This document shows, in pieces, positions 21,036-29,543 of a stretch of DNA of 64,000 nucleotides. The translations under genes and the position numbers were made by a program. The DNA is from Candidatus Mediterraneibacter merdipullorum (GTDB lineage: Bacteria; Bacillota; Clostridia; Lachnospirales; Lachnospiraceae). The stretch is from the NCBI GenBank assembly GCA_019117125.1, contig DXAL01000022.1, forward strand, positions 1 through 64,000, in the 5' to 3' direction. The first letter of the stretch is position 1; each line of letters opens with the position of its first letter. A model generated the notes under the pieces. That model worked only from the letters and a program-made list of their open reading frames with translations, was not told the origin of the DNA and did no database searches.

Positions 21036-21107
21036 GCGGGCGCAGGAGCAGGACAGACTGCATCAGATAAGAAAACAGACAGAGAGAAGAACAGGTACGA
21101 AAGAAAA

Positions 21108-21146
21108 GGATATGCACAGAAGATGCATATCCTTTTCTTTTTGCGG
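21108..21146 (+). terminator. Rho-independent terminator
   Basis: AAGGATATGCA-CAGAAGA-TGCATATCCTTTTCTTTTT. Confidence 0.85.
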
Positions 21147-21196
21147 CGGCAGCGGGCAAAAAGTCCGTGCATCCTGTTCGGGTGAGGAGGAGCAGT

Positions 21197-21511
21197 ATGA
21201 AATATCAGGTTCAGGAAAACTGCCTTACCGTCTATCTGCCCCGCGAAGTGGACGACCACAACGCGGAGGACATCAAAAGAGAGGCGGACGCAGTGATAGA
21301 CAGGCATCACATCCGGTATGTGATATTTGATTTTGAAAAAACAGACTTTATGGACAGTTCCGGGATCGGGGTCATCATGGGGAGGTATAAGACCATCAGC
21401 CTGCTCGGAGGCGAAGTGTGGGCGGTCCATGCGAACGAACGCATCCGGAAGATACTGACATTGTCGGGAGTGACAAAAATCATGCAGATTTATGAGGAGG
21501 AAACAGTATGA
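21197..21511 (+). CDS. spoIIAA: Anti-sigma F factor antagonist SpoIIAA
   Basis: STAS domain with phosphorylation loop FEKTDFMDSSGIGVIMGRYK; SD GGTGAGGAGGAG. Confidence 0.95.
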   Translation: MKYQVQENCLTVYLPREVDDHNAEDIKREADAVIDRHHIRYVIFDFEKTDFMDSSGIGVIMGRYKTISLLGGEVWAVHANERIRKILTLSGVTKIMQIYEEETV

Positions 21512-21963
21512 AGCATACGAATGAGATGGAAATCATATTTGACAGCAGATCGGAAAACGAGGGGTTCGCGCGGGTCGCGGTGGCGGCCTTCCTGACCCAG
21601 CTCAACCCCACGGTGGAAGAGGTGGCGGACGTCAAGACGGCAGTCTCCGAAGCGGTGACCAATGCAGTGATACACGGCTATGAAAAAGAGGTGCACAAGG
21701 TGCGCATCCGGTGCAGCATCCGGGAAAATCTCTTTACCGTGGAAGTATGCGATACGGGGAAAGGCATCCCCAATGTACAGGAAGCCATGCAGCCCATGTA
21801 CACGACGAAGCCGGAGCAGGACCGTTCCGGAATGGGATTCGCTTTTATGGAAGCCTTCATGGACAGCCTGGAGGTAGACTCTGAGCCGGGCAGAGGGACC
21901 CGCGTGACGATGACAAAGACCATCGGAAAAGGAAGGGAGATATGGACCACACAATCGCTTTGA
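21508..21963 (+). CDS. spoIIAB: Anti-sigma F factor SpoIIAB
   Basis: GHKL ATPase (VKTAVSEAVTNAVIHGYE, VCDTGKGIPNVQEA, RSGMGFAFMEAFMD). Confidence 0.95.
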   Translation: MKHTNEMEIIFDSRSENEGFARVAVAAFLTQLNPTVEEVADVKTAVSEAVTNAVIHGYEKEVHKVRIRCSIRENLFTVEVCDTGKGIPNVQEAMQPMYTTKPEQDRSGMGFAFMEAFMDSLEVDSEPGRGTRVTMTKTIGKGREIWTTQSL

Positions 21964-22661
21964 TAAGAAAATCACACGACGGGGATAAAGAAGCGAGAGA
22001 GCAGCTCGTAAAGGAAAATACAGGGCTGGTCTGGTGCGTCGTGAAGCGGTTTTGCGGCAGGGGGACAGAGGCGGAGGACCTCTTTCAGATTGGGAGCATC
22101 GGGCTTTTAAAAGCAATCGACAAATTCGACCTGTCCTTTGACGTAAAATTCTCCACCTATGCCGTGCCGATGATATCCGGGGAAATCAAACGCTTCCTGC
22201 GGGACGACGGGATGATCAAAGTGAGCCGGTCCTTAAAAGACCTGTCCAGGAAATGCTTCCAGGCAGGGGAGGAGCTGACGCGCAGGCTGGGGAGAGAGCC
22301 GACGGTCGCAGAGCTTTCCGGGGAACTGGGCGTGGAAAAGGAGGAACTGATGCAGGCGATGGAGGCAGGGCTCGAGGTGGAGTCGCTTTACAGACCCGTC
22401 CTGCAGAAAGAGGGGAGCGAGGTCCTTCTGATGGACAAGATTGAAGAAAAAGAAAAACAGGAAGAGAAGCTCCTTGACCGGATGCTTGTCAAAGAACTCC
22501 TGGAAACACTGGACGTCCGGGAACGCCGCCTCATCTGGCTCCGGTACTTCGGGGACCGGACCCAGTCGGATGTGGGGAAGCTTCTTGGGATATCGCAGGT
22601 ACAGGTCTCGCGCATGGAAAAGCGCATCATGTCCGACCTCCGGAAAAAAATCTGCCTGTAG
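21942..22661 (+). CDS. sigF: RNA polymerase sigma-F factor
   Basis: Sigma-70 family (GLVWCVVKRFCGRGTEAEDLFQIGSIGLLKAIDKFDLSFDVKFSTYAVPMISGEIKRFLRDDG) directly after spoIIAB. Confidence 0.95.
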   Translation: MDHTIALIRKSHDGDKEAREQLVKENTGLVWCVVKRFCGRGTEAEDLFQIGSIGLLKAIDKFDLSFDVKFSTYAVPMISGEIKRFLRDDGMIKVSRSLKDLSRKCFQAGEELTRRLGREPTVAELSGELGVEKEELMQAMEAGLEVESLYRPVLQKEGSEVLLMDKIEEKEKQEEKLLDRMLVKELLETLDVRERRLIWLRYFGDRTQSDVGKLLGISQVQVSRMEKRIMSDLRKKICL

Positions 22662-22662
22662 C

Positions 22663-22965
22663 ATGTATAATCCGGGCGCAATGCCGGATAATAAAACTGT
22701 GGAAGAACGAAAAGGCAGGGTGGATGCAATGGAAGACGGAAAGAGAAAGATATGGCTGTGCCTGCTCATCCTCGTGCTGGCAGCGGTGGTGGCAGGGCTT
22801 GCCTGGTATCTGAGCGATGCCCAGGCGCCGTCCGGGGAAGGATTCCTCATCGAGCGGCAGGCGGAAGAAGGGGAAGGATTCCTCATCGAGCGGCAGGCGG
22901 AAGAAAGGGAAGGATTCCTCATCGGGCAGCAGGCGGAAGAAGGGGTGGTCTGCCGTGTCATCTGA
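22663..22965 (+). CDS. Small single-pass membrane protein with 12-aa tandem repeats
   Basis: Open from ATG 22663 (alternative ATG 22729): MEDGKRKIWLCLLILVLAAVVAGLAWYLSDAQAPS + 3x (G/R)EGFLI(E/G)(R/Q)QAEE. Confidence 0.6.
   Translation: MYNPGAMPDNKTVEERKGRVDAMEDGKRKIWLCLLILVLAAVVAGLAWYLSDAQAPSGEGFLIERQAEEGEGFLIERQAEEREGFLIGQQAEEGVVCRVI
22834..22941 (+). repeat. Three tandem copies of a 36-bp repeat
   Basis: GGGGAAGGATTCCTCATCGAGCGGCAGGCGGAAGAA at 22834, 22870 (identical) and 22906 (diverged copy). Confidence 0.95.
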
Positions 22966-23629
22966 GAAGGCGGTGCTCTATATCAGCGGGGGCCGGAACG
23001 TGGAAGTCACATCGCCGGATGTGAAAGCCGGGGATGTGCTGGACATGGAATGCGCAGACCGTTCGCTCCTCCCCGGGATACGTGCGGTGAAGCTGCTGAA
23101 ATTCCAGAAGACCGGGAGACAGCGCTGTGTGGTGTCCATCCTGGACATCATCGCGAAGATACACGGACAATATCCCCGGTTGGATATCCGAAATCTGGGA
23201 GAGACGGATATCATCGTGACCTATGAGGACCAGAAGACGCCGGCGCCTTTCTGGCACATCGCAAAAACGCTGTTTGTGGCGGCGGTGACGTTTTTCGGCG
23301 CCGCTTTTTCCATCATGGCGTTCAACAATGATGTGGACGTGACAAAGCTCTTCGGGCAGATCAGCACCTTTGTCACCGGAGAAGAGACCGATGGCTTCGG
23401 CGTCATGGAAATCTCCTATTCTGCCGGGGTGACGGCGGGCATCCTGATTTTTTTCAATCATTTCGGCAGGAAGCGGTTTACTGTGGACCCCACGCCCATG
23501 GAGATACAGATGCGCCTGTATGAAAATGATATCCAGACCACACTGGCAGAGGATGCGGCGCGGAAAGGAGAGGAGCTCGATGTGGGAAGCGGCGGCACGC
23601 CAGACACTTCTGGCATTCGCAGGGATTAG
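22955..23629 (+). CDS. spoVAA: Stage V sporulation protein AA
   Basis: GTG start 22955: VSSEKAVLYISGGRNVEVTSPDVKAGDVLDMECAD...; position after sigF and before spoVAB. Confidence 0.85.
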   Translation: MSSEKAVLYISGGRNVEVTSPDVKAGDVLDMECADRSLLPGIRAVKLLKFQKTGRQRCVVSILDIIAKIHGQYPRLDIRNLGETDIIVTYEDQKTPAPFWHIAKTLFVAAVTFFGAAFSIMAFNNDVDVTKLFGQISTFVTGEETDGFGVMEISYSAGVTAGILIFFNHFGRKRFTVDPTPMEIQMRLYENDIQTTLAEDAARKGEELDVGSGGTPDTSGIRRD

Positions 23630-24005
23630 CGCGGGCATCGCGTCGGCGGGAGGGCTCTTTGCCTTTATCGTGGAGCTGGGTGTGGTCGCGGATTTCGCCG
23701 ACCGGACGCACACGGGAGACCACATCCTGTTTTATGAAGACTGTGCGGCGCTGGGAGGAATCTTCGGAAGCCTAGTGTATATCTTCCGCTTCCCGGTGCC
23801 GCTCGGGCAGCTCGGACTTGGCGTGGTCGGGCTGTTTTCCGGCATCTTTGTGGGATGTTGGGCGATGGCGCTCTCGGAAATCCTCAATGTGTTCCCCGTA
23901 TTTTTACGCCGTGCCCGGATGGTCCGGTACCTGGCAGCTTTTACGATAAGCATCGCAGTCGGAAAAGGCGCGGGTGCGGCACTTTTTTTCATGGAAGGGT
24001 GGTAA
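23580..24005 (+). CDS. spoVAB: Stage V sporulation protein AB
   Basis: MWEAAARQTLLAFAGISAGIASAGGLFAFIVELGVVADFADRTHTGDHILFYED; follows spoVAA. Confidence 0.85.
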   Translation: MWEAAARQTLLAFAGISAGIASAGGLFAFIVELGVVADFADRTHTGDHILFYEDCAALGGIFGSLVYIFRFPVPLGQLGLGVVGLFSGIFVGCWAMALSEILNVFPVFLRRARMVRYLAAFTISIAVGKGAGAALFFMEGW

Positions 24006-24043
24006 TCTGCCGCCCTTTTTTTGTGTTTTGACAGGAATGAAAT

Positions 24044-24090
24044 GAAAATTAAATTACATTTATTGATTTACGAAAATTTTACTTACATTT
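24044..24090 (+). repeat. Imperfect direct repeats upstream of the ECF operon
   Basis: GAAAATTAAATTACATTT (24044-24061) and GAAAATTTTACTTACATTT (24072-24090). Confidence 0.7.
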
Positions 24091-24154
24091 TATGATATTA
24101 CGCTATCTCTGGAAATGATGGAAAGATATAATGGCTTTGCAGTGAAAGATAACT

Positions 24155-25027
24155 ATGATTAAGAGAGTAATGGAGGAGATAATGATGAATCCGGAAAACA
24201 AAATCACACAGTCGCAGAAACTGATGGTATTTGTTCTTTCCATGTCCCTTTATGGGCTTGCAACTTTGTTCACAGAGCTGATTCCGTCTTTTCAGGTGGG
24301 AATCGTGGAATTTTCGGTTGAGTACTTCCTGTTCATACCACTGACACTGGCGATGCTGTTTGACCCGCTCTCGGCAGGTCTGGGTGCGGCGACAGGAGAA
24401 CTGGTCTTCAGTGAGATTATGCTGGGACAGTTCGGCGGGCTCGGAGAGCTGGAGAAATTCCTGACTGTGACGATTGGCGTGTACATTGCAGGCCGTCTGG
24501 CGAAAAATCCGCTGAACAGAGCAGTAGTAGCCGGTGCAGCAATCCTTGGCGTGATCGTGCAGCAGTTCATGGGCTGCGTGGTGGACATTCTGAAAGTTCA
24601 GTTCGCGGTGGAGGAGTTTGAGGCAGTTCCCGGACTGCCGGAGAGCGTATTCTTCACAGAAGGTTTTGCATTCCTCAATGACGTCCTGTTCTCAGGTATT
24701 CTGTTCTGTATGCTTCCGACGCTGTTCCTCGTGCCGAAGCTGTACGGGAAGATTGAACCTCTGCTCGGCATGAAGCCGCGTAACGCAGAGAACATGTCCG
24801 CGTCTCCGATCCCGGTAAAGGGCGTCGTATTGAGCATCGTCGGATTTGCTGCTGCAATCGCCGCAGAACTGCTGGCGTCCGGCGGATACGAACTGATCGA
24901 CTGGGAAGCGGCATGGGCGGAAAGCAGCAGCGCAATCATCGTCGCAATCATCGTCGCGGCAGTTATCGCTCTGATTACGATTGGCGTAATCCGCAGCAAA
25001 GCAGCTTCATCGAAAGAAACCGTGTAA
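24155..25027 (+). CDS. ECF transporter S component-like membrane protein, substrate unknown
   Basis: Multi-TM protein immediately upstream of duplicated ECF ATPase and EcfT. Confidence 0.75.
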   Translation: MIKRVMEEIMMNPENKITQSQKLMVFVLSMSLYGLATLFTELIPSFQVGIVEFSVEYFLFIPLTLAMLFDPLSAGLGAATGELVFSEIMLGQFGGLGELEKFLTVTIGVYIAGRLAKNPLNRAVVAGAAILGVIVQQFMGCVVDILKVQFAVEEFEAVPGLPESVFFTEGFAFLNDVLFSGILFCMLPTLFLVPKLYGKIEPLLGMKPRNAENMSASPIPVKGVVLSIVGFAAAIAAELLASGGYELIDWEAAWAESSSAIIVAIIVAAVIALITIGVIRSKAASSKETV

Positions 25028-25039
25028 GAAGGTGCAGAA

Positions 25040-26749
25040 GTGAACATAATCGAAATCAGAGACCTGACATTTACATATCCAGGAGCATCGTCTCCCACAC
25101 TGAAACATCTGACGGCAGATATTGAGAAAGGGGATTTCCTTGCAGTTGTAGGCAACAATGGCTGCGGGAAATCTACTCTTTGTAAGACAATCAACGGATT
25201 GATCCCTCATTTTATCGCGGGGGATATGACGGGCGAGGTACTGGTTGACGGAATGAATACGAAGGAGCAGGAGATCGGCACGCTCGCAAAAAAAGCAGGC
25301 TATGTGTATCAGGATTTTGAGAATCAGATCGTCTGTCCCACCGTGCTGGAAGACGCTTCGTATGCCTGTCTGAATTATGCAATGGAAGATTATGAGGCAA
25401 AGGGGAAAGAGGCGCTCAAGGTCTGCGGGCTGGAATCGAAAACAGATGATTACGTATGGCAGCTCTCCGGTGGACAGAAGCATCTGCTGGCGCTCGCTGG
25501 CACAACGGCGTTGAGCCCGGATATCCTGATCCTTGACGAGCCGATTGCACAGCTGGACCCGGCGCATGCGGACGGAATCTATGAAGTGCTCAGAGAATTG
25601 AATGAAACGTTCGGCAAGACGATCATTGTGATTGAACACCATACAGAATATATTACTAAATACTGCAAGAACGTCCTTCTGATTAAAGATGGCGCCGCGC
25701 AGTGGAAGCTCCCGGCAAAGGAGGCGATGCGGCGCACGGAAGAACTGAGGAAGTGCAACATCTTCCCGCCTCAGGTCGCAGTCGCTGCGGAACGGCTGAA
25801 GAAGGAAGGGCTGCTCTCCCTTGAAGAGCGGCTTCCTGTAGACATCGGGGAAGGAGTCGGGATATTTGCTCCTATCCTCCGGAAGAAAGGCGCTGTGAAG
25901 CGGTATACGCAGCAAATGGCCGCAGAGCGGGAGCTGACCGCCGGGTTTGAGAACGTGACGGTGACGTACCGCGCTGTCAAGGGAGAGCCTCCGAAGATTT
26001 TCGACGGATTTTCCCTGAAGATTGGAAAGGGAGAGAAGATTGCCCTGATCGGTTCCAACGGCGCCGGAAAATCTACCATGCTCAAGCTTCTGATGGGACT
26101 GATCCGCCCGGAAGAGGGCAGGGTGCTTTTAAACGGCGTCCCGGCTGCGGATATTCCGAAGGAGGAGATGGGACGGACGATTTCCATGGTCTATCAGAAT
26201 CCGGAGGAAATGTTCATCAAAGATTCCATTCGCAGAGACATCGAGTACGCGATGCAGGTTCGGAAGACGGAGAATTATGAGAAGAGGACCGAGGAACTTC
26301 TGGAAATGTTCCGTCTCACGGAACTTGCAGACCGGGACGGACGGCTCCTGTCCGGCGGACAGATGCGCAGGGCGTCGCTGGCAGTCGGGATCGCGCTTAA
26401 TCCGGAGATTCTTCTACTGGACGAGCCCACGGCGAATCTGGATATCGCCACGAGGCGGGAGATTATGAAGACGCTGCAGATGCTCAAAGGCGTGACGGAT
26501 ACGGTGGTGATCGCGACGCATGACATGCAGCTTGTCTGTGACTGGGCAGAGCGCATCATCGTCCTTTCGTCCGGATATGTCATCGCGGATGGACCGAAGG
26601 AGGATATCTTTGCAGACATGTATGTACGCCGGCAGGTTGGAATCCGTCCTCCGCAGATTTACGATATGGCGAGGGAACTGGGAATCGAGGATTCCTGTTT
26701 CACGATCGATGATTTTACGGAATATTTCCGGGGTGAAAAATATGCGTAA
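25040..26749 (+). CDS. ECF transporter ATPase, two fused ATP-binding domains
   Basis: Two Walker A motifs (VVGNNGCGKSTLCKTI, LIGSNGAGKSTMLKLL) and two LSGGQ motifs. Confidence 0.93.
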   Translation: MNIIEIRDLTFTYPGASSPTLKHLTADIEKGDFLAVVGNNGCGKSTLCKTINGLIPHFIAGDMTGEVLVDGMNTKEQEIGTLAKKAGYVYQDFENQIVCPTVLEDASYACLNYAMEDYEAKGKEALKVCGLESKTDDYVWQLSGGQKHLLALAGTTALSPDILILDEPIAQLDPAHADGIYEVLRELNETFGKTIIVIEHHTEYITKYCKNVLLIKDGAAQWKLPAKEAMRRTEELRKCNIFPPQVAVAAERLKKEGLLSLEERLPVDIGEGVGIFAPILRKKGAVKRYTQQMAAERELTAGFENVTVTYRAVKGEPPKIFDGFSLKIGKGEKIALIGSNGAGKSTMLKLLMGLIRPEEGRVLLNGVPAADIPKEEMGRTISMVYQNPEEMFIKDSIRRDIEYAMQVRKTENYEKRTEELLEMFRLTELADRDGRLLSGGQMRRASLAVGIALNPEILLLDEPTANLDIATRREIMKTLQMLKGVTDTVVIATHDMQLVCDWAERIIVLSSGYVIADGPKEDIFADMYVRRQVGIRPPQIYDMARELGIEDSCFTIDDFTEYFRGEKYA

Positions 26750-27572
26750 ACTGACAGAAAACATACTGGATAAGTTTTCGATAGACTACCTGAGAAATCA
26801 GGTGCTGAAAAACGCTTATGGCAACGACGATACCGTGATCGCAGGACTGGACCCGAGGGTGCTTCTTGTCTGGTACCTGTTCTTCGGGCTGGTGCCGTGG
26901 TTCTTAAATGATGTTGTGTTCCTGCTCGGTCTTTTTCTTTTTGTCGTCATGACGACAAAGGCGGCAAGGATCGCGCCTCTGGTGCTGTTCTTATTCTGCC
27001 TGGGTGTGTTTTCGCAGACCGGGTATCTGTTTATCGCTGCTCTGTTTTTCGGGGGCAGCCTGGATACTGCGGCTCCGCTCCTTGTGATGACGCTGAAGGT
27101 CGCGATCGTGTCTCTGGCGTCCATTACGGTATTTTCCGGGCTGAATCCGGACCGGCTTGCCAACGGGATGCTCTGGTTCGGCTGTCCCGGGCAGCTCTCT
27201 TTTTCCATCTCGTTTGCATACCGCATCCTTCCGGTCCTGATGGAAGAGTTCCAGAATATTCTTCTTTCCTACAGACTGCGGGGATGCCCGCCGAAGAAAG
27301 AAGGCTTTATCGGAAAAATCCGGTATCTTGGCTATCAGGTCAAAATGATTATCCAGTCGTTCTATCCGCTGATGCTCAACACGGCGAAGCGTTCCAGGAC
27401 TACGGTTGAGGCGCTGGAACTGCGGGGCTACCGCTATTCCATACAGAATCCGGCGGTCCGGAGGATGAAGCTTTCCATGCTGAAAATCACGCGCGCAGAT
27501 TTGATGTTCATCGGAATTTCGGCAGTGTGGGTGTGCGCGGACCTTTTGCTGTCAGTACTGATATCGAGGTGA
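26742..27572 (+). CDS. ECF transporter transmembrane protein EcfT
   Basis: ATG 26742, MRKLTENILDKFSIDYLRNQV...; RLRGCPPKKE and RTTVEALELRGYR are EcfT-type coupling motifs. Confidence 0.88.
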   Translation: MRKLTENILDKFSIDYLRNQVLKNAYGNDDTVIAGLDPRVLLVWYLFFGLVPWFLNDVVFLLGLFLFVVMTTKAARIAPLVLFLFCLGVFSQTGYLFIAALFFGGSLDTAAPLLVMTLKVAIVSLASITVFSGLNPDRLANGMLWFGCPGQLSFSISFAYRILPVLMEEFQNILLSYRLRGCPPKKEGFIGKIRYLGYQVKMIIQSFYPLMLNTAKRSRTTVEALELRGYRYSIQNPAVRRMKLSMLKITRADLMFIGISAVWVCADLLLSVLISR

Positions 27573-27579
27573 GCAGAAC

Positions 27580-28377
27580 ATGAAAATTGATTTCCATACG
27601 CACGGGAAGCTGGCAAAAAAGCTTCCCTTTTCAAGAGAATACACAGACTGGCTTTTCCGGGAAGCAAAAAGAGCCGGACTGGACGCGCTCTGCCTGACCG
27701 AACATTTCAATACGCTCGGGTTCTCAGAATTATACCGGTACATATCCGGGCAATGCGACCGCGACGGGGACAGTCTGGTCACAGAGGACGGCTTCCGCAT
27801 CTTTCCGGGGATGGAGACGGATATTCTGGAGGGCGGTCACACGCTTGTAATCGGACCTGTGGAGTGCATCCTGGAGATGAACCGCCGGTTGGAGCCGCAC
27901 AAGGAAAAGGACCGATTCCTTCCGTTCGCACAGCTTGCGGAGATGGTCGGGGAATACCCGGTAATTTTCGGGGCAGGACACCCCTATCGGGCGGGCGGTC
28001 GCATCCCGGAACTTCCCGCGGACATGCTGAAGCGCTTCTTTTTCCTCGATGTGAACGGAAAAGATCTCGCAAGGGACCGAGAAGGGACGATGTGTCAGAT
28101 GAAAGCGCTGTCAGAACGCCTGCACAAACCGCTCGTGGCTGGAAGTGATACCCATCAGTCTTTCCAGTACGGCTGCGTGTACAACGAGTTCGAGCGGACG
28201 GTAAACACCGTACAGGACCTCTCCGAAGAGATCGCGGCAGGAGCGTACCGGATTGAACTGTCGGGGATGTTGGACTTCAAAGTGGAGACGGCCGGCATCC
28301 TGAAGCGGGCGCTCAAGGAGATTGACACCCTCGGCGGGGATTATGTGTCCGTGCTGCTCAAAGGCGCGGAAATCTGA
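27580..28377 (+). CDS. PHP-domain phosphoesterase-like protein
   Basis: MKIDFHTHGKLAKKLPF, GLDALCLTEHFNT, VIFGAGHPYR, LVAGSDTHQ metal-binding motifs. Confidence 0.85.
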   Translation: MKIDFHTHGKLAKKLPFSREYTDWLFREAKRAGLDALCLTEHFNTLGFSELYRYISGQCDRDGDSLVTEDGFRIFPGMETDILEGGHTLVIGPVECILEMNRRLEPHKEKDRFLPFAQLAEMVGEYPVIFGAGHPYRAGGRIPELPADMLKRFFFLDVNGKDLARDREGTMCQMKALSERLHKPLVAGSDTHQSFQYGCVYNEFERTVNTVQDLSEEIAAGAYRIELSGMLDFKVETAGILKRALKEIDTLGGDYVSVLLKGAEI

Positions 28378-28437
28378 GTGTGATAGAACCGGAGCAAAAA
28401 ACAGGAAAAGAAATACAGTAGAGAAAGAAAAACAGAA

Positions 28438-28490
28438 AAAAAGCGGAAATCCCGCGCGGTGATACAAATCACCGTGGGATTTCCGCTTTA
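28438..28490. terminator. Bidirectional hairpin between the convergent PHP gene and RpiR gene
   Basis: AAAGCGGAAATCCCGCGCGGTGAT-ACA-AATCACCGTGGGATTTCCGCTTT; overlaps the rpiR-family stop codon. Confidence 0.8.
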
Positions 28491-29311
28491 TAATGTTCCT
28501 TCAGCCGGTAGAGATTTTCCAGATATTCTGATGACTGAGCGCCCATCTGAGCGCCCAGCAGCACCACGAGCGCGTCCAGCACTGCGGCGGGAGCCGCCAT
28601 GGAATGGTACTCCGAAGGCTCGCCCCGGTACACGTACAGCGGGATTACGGTCTCCGGGTCCAGCGTGCTGTAGAGGCGGCTCGTAAAAAAGATGCAGCGG
28701 CAGCGGATTTTTTTCTGGTAATCCAGCAGCACCTGCGCTTCCCTGGACGTCTTCTGGAATCCGAAGAGGATCAGAAGGTCCTTCTCCGTAAAGAAATTCA
28801 TATATTCAAACAGTTCGGAGCTTCCGGAGGGGAGTAGTATTGTCCGTTTTCCGAAGCGGCTGACCCGGAAACGCAGCAGCTCGCCCATGGACACCGCCGC
28901 ACCTTTGGCGTAGATATAGATATTTTCTGCTTCTCCGATGGCGCGCGCGGCGTTATCAAGAGCAGCGCTATCAAGAAATTCCAGCGTTTTCTCAATGCAG
29001 TACTGCTGCCGTCTGAGAAAACCGCACGGTGTGCCGGAATCCCCGCTTTCCAGCGTGAAGTTCAGTTTGCCCGCTGGGGGATTCTCCTCTGTCAGGTGGG
29101 TGCAGATACGGTGTTTGAGTTCCTTGAAGTCCGAGTAACCGCAGTGCCGGGCAAATCGGGAGACTGTAGGTTCGGAGCTTCCAATGGTCCGGGCTACGTC
29201 CCCAATCGTCATGCGGATAAATTGAGCAGGATTTGCGATGATGAAATTAATCAGTTTTTTTTCGGTTTTTGTAAAATCAGCATCTGTCTGAATAAAATAA
29301 ACATCTGTCAT
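28469..29311 (-). CDS. MurR/RpiR family transcriptional regulator
   Basis: MTDVYFIQTDADFTKTEKKLINFIIANPAQFIRMTIGDVARTIGSSEPTVSRFARHCGYSDFKELK plus SIS domain. Confidence 0.88.
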   Translation of the reverse strand: MTDVYFIQTDADFTKTEKKLINFIIANPAQFIRMTIGDVARTIGSSEPTVSRFARHCGYSDFKELKHRICTHLTEENPPAGKLNFTLESGDSGTPCGFLRRQQYCIEKTLEFLDSAALDNAARAIGEAENIYIYAKGAAVSMGELLRFRVSRFGKRTILLPSGSSELFEYMNFFTEKDLLILFGFQKTSREAQVLLDYQKKIRCRCIFFTSRLYSTLDPETVIPLYVYRGEPSEYHSMAAPAAVLDALVVLLGAQMGAQSSEYLENLYRLKEHYKAEIPR

Positions 29312-29543
29312 AAAAACCCTCTTTTCTGTATGTTCTGACTGCCGCCGACAGTTCCGCGCGGAAGTCTTCTGTTTTTCAATATCTTTATCATACCATAAAT
29401 CAATCCTTAAAAGATAAAATGCAGATGCGAAGTATGTAAAATTTGTGTATTTCGGTGACAAAACAGCGGATATCCGCTATAATAACACCGACAGGAAGCG
29501 CGGCGCGCGGACGGCGCCTGACATCGGAAAGGGGAACTTTTGC

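Noticed and set aside
22834-22941. 36-bp repeats considered as a CRISPR array
   Set aside because: Copies are directly contiguous with no spacers and encode a 12-aa repeat; no cas genes nearby.
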